From Acidimicrobiaceae bacterium (GTDB taxonomy: Bacteria > Actinomycetota > Acidimicrobiia > Acidimicrobiales > RAAP-2), in assembly GCA_027306605.1 (NCBI GenBank), contig DAHUZK010000044.1, forward strand, positions 1 through 64,000: a stretch of DNA of 64,000 nt, in the 5' to 3' direction. This document shows positions 58,218-64,000 of the stretch, piece by piece. Every line of letters begins with the position of its first letter. Positions within the stretch are counted from its first letter, which is position 1. Below the pieces are notes generated by a model. That model worked only from the letters and a program-made list of their open reading frames with translations, was not told the DNA's origin and searched no databases. The position numbers were made by a program, and so were the translations under genes.

Positions 58218-58298
58218 GCCGGGCGGGCATCGCGCGCTGCGCTGGGCGAGATCGTCCGCGCACCCGGAGTGGACCGGCCGGACCGGCCGGCCGTTACG

Positions 58299-58370
58299 TG
58301 CGCCCCTCGGGATTTGAACCCGAAACCTGCGGATTAAGAGTCCGTTGCTCTGCCGTTGAGCTAGAGGCGC
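58299..58370 (-). tRNA. tRNA-Lys(CTT)
   Basis: Read on the minus strand: acceptor arms GCGCCTC/GGGGCGC (one G-T wobble), D-arm AGCTCAACGGCAGAGC, anticodon stem-loop ACGGA-CTCTTAA-TCCGC with anticodon CTT (reads AAG, lysine), variable loop, T-arm TCGGG-TTCAAAT-CCCGA, discriminator A. CCA is not encoded. A downstream GC-rich inverted repeat (about 58271-58292, minus-strand side) could help end the transcript. Confidence 0.93.
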
Positions 58371-58436
58371 ACCGCAGAGTGTAGCGACGCTCGATTGGTG
58401 CTCTGGTGCGGCCGCGTCGTCGCTTCGCCCTCTGAG

Positions 58437-58460
58437 CCTGACAGGCATGTCAGGTACACT
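58437..58460 (+). promoter_or_regulatory. Operator-like palindrome and promoter of the acyl-CoA dehydrogenase gene
   Basis: CCTGACAGGCATGTCAGG at 58437-58454 is a perfect 7-bp inverted repeat with a 4-bp spacer, 79 bases before the GTG. TACACT at 58455-58460 could be the -10 element, so a bound protein would block the promoter. The arms match the palindrome at 32154 exactly, and those at 6357 and 62373 closely. Confidence 0.55.
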
Positions 58461-58532
58461 CGCCCGGGCTGCGTCCGCACGGCTCGGCCCGGATCGATCG
58501 ACAAGGGCGGCCTCGTCCGGGAAGGGACTGCG

Positions 58533-59660
58533 GTGGAGCTCGACTTCACGGACGATCAGGAGGAGCTGCGAGCCTCGGTTCGTTCCTTCCTCGACAAGGA
58601 GTGCAGCCTCGAGCTGGTACGCGCCGTCGTCGAGTCGGGGGAGGCACCCGAGAAGCTCTGGGGGTCGATGGTCGCTCTGGACTGGCCGGCGCTGGCCATC
58701 CCCGAGGAGAACGGCGGGATCGGCCTGTCCATCGTGGAGACAGCGGTCGTGGTCGAGGAGCTCGGTCGCTCCATCGCGCCCGGGCCGCTCGTCCCTACGG
58801 TCACCCAGTTCGCTCCCGTGGTCCGCGAAGTCGGCACGCCCGGACAACGCCAGCGCTTCTTGTCGGGCGTGGCCTCGGGTTCGATCACCGGGACGGTCGC
58901 GGTGGCCGACCATCCGCGTCGCTGGTTCCTCGACGAGGTGGGCATGACCGCCTGGCGCGACGGTGATCGCTGGGTCCTCGACGGGACCAAGGTCGGGGTC
59001 ATGGCTCCGGGCGAGGTCGACGAGATCGCCGTTGTGGCGAGGGTGGGCGACGGTTTCGGTGCCTTCGTCGTGCCGGCTGCCGACACCCGCGTCAGTCCGA
59101 TGCACTCCCTCGATGCGACCCGCCCGCTGGCGACGGTCGACCTCGACCGTGTCAAGGTGCCCGACGACCGAGCCCTGGGTGAGCCCGGGGGTGCTGCGTC
59201 GGGTGCGGGCATCCGCCGGGCTCTCGAGGAATCCACCCTGGCATTGGCGCTCGAGACGGTCGGCGCCGTCGACGCCCTCTTCCAATTGGTGCTCGCCTAC
59301 ATCAAGGAACGACAACAATTCGGTGTGGTGGTCGGGTCCTTCCAGGCGATGAAGCACAAGATGAGCAACATGTTCATCGCCATCGAACGAGCGCGTGCGC
59401 TCTGTTACTACGCGGTCGCCGCGGTCGAGGAAGACGACGAGCGCAGGGCCGCCGCCGTCGCCATGGCCAAGGCGGCCAGTGACGAGTGCCAGCATCTGGT
59501 GTGCCAGGAGAGCATCCAGTCGTTCGGTGGCATCGGGTTCACGTGGGAGCACGACTGCCACCTCTTCGTGAAACGGGCTGCGACCAACGCCGCACTCTTC
59601 GGCCGCTCGGCCGATCACTCGCTGGCGGTGGCCGCGTCGATCGGTGTCGTCGCATCGTGA
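58533..59660 (+). CDS. Acyl-CoA dehydrogenase
   Basis: A 375-residue acyl-CoA dehydrogenase: ELDFTDDQEELRASVRSFLD at the N-terminus, LAIPEENGGIGLSIVETAVVVEELGRSIAPGP, a degenerate middle domain (the usual M-x-T-E-P FAD/substrate loop reads VADHPRRWFLDEVGM), YIKERQQFGVVVGSFQAMKHKMSNM and QSFGGIGFTWEHDCHLFVKRA. The catalytic base cannot be placed with certainty, and the loose middle domain suggests one subunit of a heteromeric ACAD of the type used in steroid or side-chain oxidation. GTG start after GAAGGGA. The gene stands alone after the operator-like palindrome. Confidence 0.82.
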   Translation: MELDFTDDQEELRASVRSFLDKECSLELVRAVVESGEAPEKLWGSMVALDWPALAIPEENGGIGLSIVETAVVVEELGRSIAPGPLVPTVTQFAPVVREVGTPGQRQRFLSGVASGSITGTVAVADHPRRWFLDEVGMTAWRDGDRWVLDGTKVGVMAPGEVDEIAVVARVGDGFGAFVVPAADTRVSPMHSLDATRPLATVDLDRVKVPDDRALGEPGGAASGAGIRRALEESTLALALETVGAVDALFQLVLAYIKERQQFGVVVGSFQAMKHKMSNMFIAIERARALCYYAVAAVEEDDERRAAAVAMAKAASDECQHLVCQESIQSFGGIGFTWEHDCHLFVKRAATNAALFGRSADHSLAVAASIGVVAS

Positions 59661-59723
59661 ATCCCAGTCGCGTCGCGAATCCCAGCGGACACGGGGTTCC
59701 GCGGTCCGCGAGGGCTGAGGCTC

Positions 59724-60164
59724 GTGCGGCCCGGTGAGGAGCTGATCGCCCGGCTCCGGCTCGAACCGCACCCCGAGGGGGGTTGGTACCGCCGGACCTG
59801 GGTGGCGCCGACGGACTCCGAGGCCCCGGGCGCCCGCCCGGCCGGGAGCGCGATCTACTACCTCCTGCTCGAAGGCGAGGTCTCCGCGGCCCATCGCATC
59901 GACGCCACCGAGTTGTGGCACTTCTACGCCGGTGACCCTCTCGAGCTCACCTGCGAGCAGCGCGAGGGATCCCCGATGCGCACGGTCCTCGGCCCGGACT
60001 TCGCAGCCGGACAGGTACCCCAGTTCGTGGTCGAGGCCGGCGTATGGCAATCGGCCCGACCGCTCGGGCGCTTCTCGCTGGTGGGGGCGACGGTGACGCC
60101 CGCCTTCCGGTTCGACGGATTCGAAATGCGCCGACCGGATCCGGACCCGCCGCAGGCCCGTTGA
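59724..60164 (+). CDS. DUF985 cupin-like protein
   Basis: A 146-residue cupin of the DUF985 group: IARLRLEPHPEGGWYRRTWV, AIYYLLLEGEVSAAHRIDATELWHFYAGDPLEL (metal-ligand-type His residues in a cupin motif) and VVEAGVWQSARPLGRFSLVGATVTPAFRFDGFEM. The family is found across bacteria and eukaryotes without a firm biochemical role. GTG start. It lies between the acyl-CoA dehydrogenase and the acetyl-CoA synthetase, 77 bases from the latter. Confidence 0.82.
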   Translation: MRPGEELIARLRLEPHPEGGWYRRTWVAPTDSEAPGARPAGSAIYYLLLEGEVSAAHRIDATELWHFYAGDPLELTCEQREGSPMRTVLGPDFAAGQVPQFVVEAGVWQSARPLGRFSLVGATVTPAFRFDGFEMRRPDPDPPQAR

Positions 60165-60240
60165 CGCTCACGGCGTCGGCCAAGTAATGATCGAGGGACG
60201 AAGGGTCGACCACCGACGACCAGGAGCGAAGGGAGCCACA

Positions 60241-62214
60241 GTGTCGGACGCGCACGAGGAGAGCCTGTCGGCGCTGCTCCACGAGACCAGGACCTTCCCC
60301 CCGCCCCCCGAGCTGGCCGAGCAGGCGAACGCACAACCCGGCATCTATGCCGAGGCGGAAGCCGATCCGCTGGCGTTCTGGGAGGACCAGGCCCGTCGGC
60401 TGCAGTGGGACGCACCGTGGACCGACGTGCTCCAGTGGGAGCTGCCGTTCTCCAAATGGTTCGTGGGAGGCAAGCTCAACGTCTCGGTCAATTGCGTGGA
60501 CCGCCACGTCGCGTCGGGACTCGGCGATCGGGTTGCCTTTCACTGGGAGGGCGAACCGGGGGACACCCGGACCATCACCTACGCCGAATTGTCGGCCTCG
60601 GTGTGCCAGGCGGCCAACGCGTTGACCGAGCTCGGTGTCGAGGCGGGGGAGAAGGTCGCCATCTACATGCCCATGATCCCCGAGGCGGTGGTGGCCATGC
60701 TGGCCTGCGCTCGGCTGGGTGCCCCCCACACGGTGGTCTTCGGAGGGTTCTCGTCCGACGCGCTGCAGAGCCGCATCCTCGACTGTGACGCGCAGTACGT
60801 GATCACCGCCGACGGCGGATACCGGCGGGGAGCTCCCAGCTCGCTCAAGCCGGCCGTCGACGATGCGGTGAAGGAGTGTCCGGGGGTCCGGCGCGTCCTC
60901 GTGGTGCGGCGGACGGGCCAGGACGTGGCGTGGGACGAGGCCCGCGACGTCTGGTGGCACGATGTCGTCGACCGCCAGGCGACGACGCACGAGCCCCGGT
61001 CCTTCGATGCCGAGCACCCGCTCTACATCATGTACACCAGCGGCACGACCGCGAAGCCCAAGGGGATCCTGCACACGAGCGGCGGATACCTGACGCACGT
61101 CTCGGCGACGCACCGTCTGATCTTCGACCTCAAGCCCGAGTCCGATGTCTTCTGGACCGCAGCGGACATCGGATGGGTCACCGGCCACAGCTACATCGTC
61201 TACGGACCGCTGGCCAATGCCGCCACGTCGGTCATGTACGAAGGCACCCCCGACACCCCCGAGCGAGATCGTTGGTGGCAGATCGTGGAGCGGTACAAGG
61301 TCAACATCCTCTACACCGCTCCCACCACGATCCGAACCTTCATGAAGTGGGGGGAGGACCTCCCCGCCAAACACGACCTCTCGAGCCTTCGCCTGCTCGG
61401 ATCGGTGGGAGAACCGATCAACCCCGAGGCGTGGATCTGGTACCGCACCCACATCGGGGGCGGGCGCTGCCCCATCGTCGACACGTGGTGGCAGACCGAG
61501 ACGGGCGGCATCATGATCTCGCCGCTGCCGGGGGTCACCTCGACCAAGCCAGGCGCCGCCATGACCCCCTTTCCCGGCATCGCGGCAGACGTCATCGACA
61601 ACGACGGCGTCTCCGTCGGCGACGGCGAAGGGGGCTACCTGGTACTGACGAAGCCGTGGCCCGGGATGCTGCGCGGGATCTATGGCGACGACGAGCGCTA
61701 CAAGGAGACGTACTGGTCGCGCTTCCCCGGGTCCTACTTCGCCGGCGACGGTGCCAAGCGGGACGAGGACGGCGACCTGTGGCTCCTCGGCCGGGTCGAC
61801 GACGTGATGAACATCTCGGGGCACCGCATCTCGACGACAGAGGTCGAGCACGCGCTGGTCGGCCACCCCGCTGTCGCCGAGGCGGCAGTGGTCGGTGCCA
61901 ACGACGCCACGACCGGACAGGCGATCGTCGCCTTCGTCACCGTCAAGGGGGCGGGCGAGGCGCAAGGTGAGGAGGGCGAGAGGCTGGTGGCCGAGCTGCG
62001 CGATCACGTGGCGAGGGAGATCGGTCCCATCGCCAAGCCTCGCCAGATCCTGCTGACCCCGGAGCTGCCCAAGACCCGGAGCGGCAAGATCATGCGCCGG
62101 CTGCTGCGCGACGTGGCCGACGACAGGCCCCTCGGCGACGTGACCACCCTGCTCGACCCCACGGTCGTGAACGCCATCAAGGACCACATGGCAGAGGGCG
62201 GCGAGAAGGAGTAG
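60241..62214 (+). CDS. acs: Acetyl-CoA synthetase
   Basis: A 657-residue acetate-CoA ligase, the normal length. The AMP-binding signature is YIMYTSGTTAKPKGILHTSGG, with VFWTAADIGWVTGHSYIVYGPL, the adenylation motif IVDTWWQTETGGIMISP and the C-terminal Lys motif LPKTRSGKIMRRLLRD (site of acetyl-regulation in Acs). It forms acetyl-CoA from acetate, ATP and CoA, complementing the acetyl-CoA hydrolase/transferase at 34476. GTG start six bases after AAGGGAG. It ends before a GC-rich 8-bp tandem repeat. Confidence 0.93.
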   Translation: MSDAHEESLSALLHETRTFPPPPELAEQANAQPGIYAEAEADPLAFWEDQARRLQWDAPWTDVLQWELPFSKWFVGGKLNVSVNCVDRHVASGLGDRVAFHWEGEPGDTRTITYAELSASVCQAANALTELGVEAGEKVAIYMPMIPEAVVAMLACARLGAPHTVVFGGFSSDALQSRILDCDAQYVITADGGYRRGAPSSLKPAVDDAVKECPGVRRVLVVRRTGQDVAWDEARDVWWHDVVDRQATTHEPRSFDAEHPLYIMYTSGTTAKPKGILHTSGGYLTHVSATHRLIFDLKPESDVFWTAADIGWVTGHSYIVYGPLANAATSVMYEGTPDTPERDRWWQIVERYKVNILYTAPTTIRTFMKWGEDLPAKHDLSSLRLLGSVGEPINPEAWIWYRTHIGGGRCPIVDTWWQTETGGIMISPLPGVTSTKPGAAMTPFPGIAADVIDNDGVSVGDGEGGYLVLTKPWPGMLRGIYGDDERYKETYWSRFPGSYFAGDGAKRDEDGDLWLLGRVDDVMNISGHRISTTEVEHALVGHPAVAEAAVVGANDATTGQAIVAFVTVKGAGEAQGEEGERLVAELRDHVAREIGPIAKPRQILLTPELPKTRSGKIMRRLLRDVADDRPLGDVTTLLDPTVVNAIKDHMAEGGEKE

Positions 62215-62218
62215 CTGC

Positions 62219-62250
62219 GGGACGGCGGGACGGCGGGACGGCGGGACGGG
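62219..62250 (+). repeat. 8-bp tandem repeat after acs
   Basis: About three to four units of GGCGGGAC directly after the acs stop, within the 213-base gap to the next gene. No stop codons occur in the repeat, unlike the other arrays. Confidence 0.75.
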
Positions 62251-62372
62251 AAGCTCCACGAAGACGAGCAGCCCGAGCAGCGCGAGCAGCCAGAGCGGGG
62301 CGACGCCTCGGCCGGCCGTCCCTGAGGCGGGATTGACCCCCCGGAGCGCCATCGGCCAAGCTGCAACGAAGC

Positions 62373-62386
62373 TGACACGGGCGTCA
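62373..62386 (+). promoter_or_regulatory. TGACA-N4-CGTCA operator-like palindrome upstream of acyl-CoA ligase
   Basis: TGACACGGGCGTCA: same spacing as the TGACA-N4-TGTCA palindromes at 32154 and 58437, with one arm base changed (T to C). It lies 42 bases before the GTG at 62428, in the expected promoter region. No -10 can be assigned firmly. Confidence 0.45.
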
Positions 62387-62427
62387 ACTTCCTGGCGCTC
62401 ACCCGCCTCCCGAGGGGACCTGCATCC

Positions 62428-64000
62428 GTGTTGATGGACGAGCACCTGGCCCGCATGGCCACCGAATTCGGCGACCGCACCGCCTTCGAGGTCGTCGACG
62501 TGGGATCGATGACCTTCGCCGAGTGGGACGGTGCGGCCAACGCCATGGCCCGGCGCCTGCTCGAGTTCGGGCTCGAGCCGGGTGCCCGGGTGGGCATCCA
62601 CCTGCACCCGGAGCTCGCCCTGCGCTGGCTGGTCTCCTACTCGGCGGCGCACCGGGCCGGTGGCGTGGCCGTCCCCATGAATCCCCGCCTCGCCCCGGCC
62701 GAGGTCGCGCACGTGCTGGCCCATTCGGGGGCCACGGCGGTCGTAGCCGACGGCGACCTGGTCGCCAGCGACCTCGACAGCGGGCGGGGTCGTCTGCTCG
62801 TCGCCGTCGACGCCGGGAACGCCGGGAACGCCGGGAACGCCGGGAACGCCGGGAACGCCGGGAACGCCGGGAACGCCGGGTCGGGACCCGCGCCCCTCTT
62901 GGATTGGCCGGCGGCTGTCTCCGGTGACCGCTCTCCCTTCCAGGCGCCGCGACACGACGACGACCTGGCGGACATCCTCTACACGTCCGGCACCACCGGG
63001 CGACCCAAGGGCGTGGCGGTCCGCCACTCCAACGGGGCCCTGGTCGGAGCCGTCGAGCCGAATTGGAGCGGCGGGGGCTGGCTGCACGCCAGCCCCCTGT
63101 TCACGTTCGCCGGCATCGCGCTGGTCTATACGCCCATGAAGATGGGACTGGAGGTCATCTACCAGCCGCGCTTCGACGCCGACCGCTGGTTGCGGGTCGT
63201 CGAGGAGCAGCGACCGGTGGCCGTCTTCCTCGTACCGGCGATGGCGCATCTCCTCATCGACCATCCGCGCTTCGACGAGGCCGATCTCTCCTCGGTCACG
63301 ATGTGCTCGGTGGGCAGCGCCCCGCTGGCACCGTTCGTCCTGGAGAAGCTGCAGGCCAAGATGCCGAGCGCCCTCGTCTCGAACAACTACGGGATGACCG
63401 AGGCGGGCTCCGCCTACTGCGTCATGCCGCAGGGGGAGGCCGTGAAGCGTCCCGGCTCGGTGGGGAAGATCGCCCCGCCCGCCGTGGTGAAGATCGTCGA
63501 CGAGCACGACGAGCCGCTGCCGGCAGACGTGGTGGGCGAGGTTCGTCTCCAGATGCCGGGGCGACAGCGCGAGTACTACAACGATGCCGAGGCCACCGCC
63601 GAGACCTGGAAGGACGGTTGGGTGATCACGGGTGATCTCGGCAAGCTCGACGAGGACGGCTACCTCTACATCGTCGGCCGTTCCAAGGACGTGATCATCC
63701 GCGGCGGGAACAACGTGCACGCCACCGACGTGGAGCACGCGCTGGTCCAGCACCCTGCCGTGAAGGAGGTCGCGGTGGTCGGAGCCCCCCATCCTGTCCT
63801 CGGTGAGGACGTCGTGGCCTTCGTCGTCCTGCAGCCCGATGCCCGGGTGGATGGCGAGGACCTGCGTTCGTTCGGGCTCGAGCGGCTCGCCGACTACAAG
63901 GTGCCTCGGCAATTCGTCTTCGTCGACGCGCTGCCGCGCAATGCCACGGGCAAGGTGGTCAAGCCCCAGCTCAAGGCCCGCCTCGCCGAGGCACCTGCCT
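62428..64000 (+). CDS. Acyl-CoA synthetase (AMP-forming), cut by window edge
   Basis: At least 524 codons are present and the reading frame continues past base 64000. AMP-binding motifs: ILYTSGTTGRPKGVAVRHSN, VSNNYGMTEAGSAYC, GWVITGDLGKLDEDGYLYIVGR, and the terminal PRNATGKVVKPQL with the catalytic Lys. This is the fatty-acyl/aryl-CoA ligase class. A 9-bp repeat encodes AGN seven times between the N-terminal lobe and the SGTTG motif. GTG start about ten bases after GAGGGGA; the next codons TTG and ATG (62434) are possible alternatives. A TGACA-type palindrome lies upstream. Confidence 0.9.
   Translation, partial: MLMDEHLARMATEFGDRTAFEVVDVGSMTFAEWDGAANAMARRLLEFGLEPGARVGIHLHPELALRWLVSYSAAHRAGGVAVPMNPRLAPAEVAHVLAHSGATAVVADGDLVASDLDSGRGRLLVAVDAGNAGNAGNAGNAGNAGNAGNAGSGPAPLLDWPAAVSGDRSPFQAPRHDDDLADILYTSGTTGRPKGVAVRHSNGALVGAVEPNWSGGGWLHASPLFTFAGIALVYTPMKMGLEVIYQPRFDADRWLRVVEEQRPVAVFLVPAMAHLLIDHPRFDEADLSSVTMCSVGSAPLAPFVLEKLQAKMPSALVSNNYGMTEAGSAYCVMPQGEAVKRPGSVGKIAPPAVVKIVDEHDEPLPADVVGEVRLQMPGRQREYYNDAEATAETWKDGWVITGDLGKLDEDGYLYIVGRSKDVIIRGGNNVHATDVEHALVQHPAVKEVAVVGAPHPVLGEDVVAFVVLQPDARVDGEDLRSFGLERLADYKVPRQFVFVDALPRNATGKVVKPQLKARLAEAPA
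62812..62880 (+). repeat. 9-bp coding tandem repeat (AGN repeats) in acyl-CoA ligase
   Basis: Seven perfect copies of GCCGGGAAC plus six more bases encode AGNAGN repeats in the acyl-CoA ligase. The unit is a multiple of three, so copy number can vary without breaking the gene; such an array is prone to slippage. Confidence 0.95.

Noticed and set aside
58262-58295. GGCCGGACCGGCC inverted repeats beside the tRNA as a tRNA attachment site
   Set aside because: No integrase, no second copy of the tRNA 3' end and no island-like boundary was seen; the repeats are simple GC-rich palindromes.
59947-63912. A 1,300-codon open frame on the minus strand opposite acs and the acyl-CoA ligase
   Set aside because: Such long antisense frames are normal at this GC content. 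The translation is rich in Arg, Gly, Pro and His with no fold signature, while the plus strand holds two complete AMP-binding enzymes.

Overview
This window is about 64 kb of very GC-rich bacterial chromosome. It has tightly packed operons, frequent GTG starts and many 1-20 bp gene overlaps. The gene content points to an actinobacterium, probably an uncultured Acidimicrobiia-like lineage: DUF2236/MpaB proteins, acyl-CoA dehydrogenases, paired metal-dependent amidohydrolases, many short-chain dehydrogenases, a CmaA-type methyltransferase and LigD parts. The taxonomic call is inference; no rRNA marker is present. There is no phage, insertion sequence or CRISPR array. One tRNA (Lys, anticodon CTT) is present. 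The last gene runs off the right edge.

Layout. 1-4.5 kb: small conserved genes, a PAP2 phosphatase fused to a zinc-less MsrB and coupled to MsrA, and a three-gene SHOCT/DUF6325 stress-type operon. 4.5-10.6 kb: a membrane-anchored protein, a DUF2236 oxygenase-like protein, and a catabolic operon (SDR, amidohydrolase, acetoacetate-decarboxylase-like, amidohydrolase). 10.7-24 kb: DMT transporter, a decayed SulP/STAS fragment, lipid kinase, acyl-CoA dehydrogenase plus enoyl-CoA-reductase-like SDR, NDH-2, Nudix, aldo-keto reductase, ArfB, SurE, aldose epimerase, SDR, a second DUF2236 protein and ketopantoate reductase. 24-34 kb: arylsulfatase and a sugar-uptake block (PfkB kinase, ROK kinase, binding protein, ABC ATPase, permease, beta-propeller protein), all transcribed leftward.

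34-43 kb looks like a low-oxygen central-carbon module: acetyl-CoA hydrolase/CoA-transferase, a small conserved protein, PEP synthase, and a four-gene 2-oxoacid:ferredoxin oxidoreductase operon whose last gene fuses a GltD-like NADPH/FAD domain to a two-cluster ferredoxin. Together they could interconvert pyruvate, acetyl-CoA, acetate and PEP with ferredoxin/NADPH balancing. Palindromes of the form GGGAC-N4-GTCCC lie upstream of these genes and of the SHOCT operon. They resemble the DosR (DevR) hypoxia box of mycobacteria. In two cases the box centre is exactly 42.5 bp from a start codon, suggesting leaderless, DosR-type activated transcripts.

43-64 kb: MFS transporter, IPT/TIG protein, cyclopropane-fatty-acid synthase with a divergent isocitrate/isopropylmalate-type dehydrogenase, a split LigD (Pol gene plus phosphoesterase-ligase gene, no Ku visible), ClC channel, TauE/SafE, TlyA-like methyltransferase, transglutaminase-like protein, the tRNA, acyl-CoA dehydrogenase, cupin, acetyl-CoA synthetase and a partial acyl-CoA ligase. 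A second palindrome family (TGACA-N4-TGTCA-like) precedes several CoA/lipid genes.

A further unusual trait is a set of short tandem repeats that start at, and carry, the stop codon of the upstream gene. Most unit lengths are not multiples of three, so several arrays place stop codons in all three frames.
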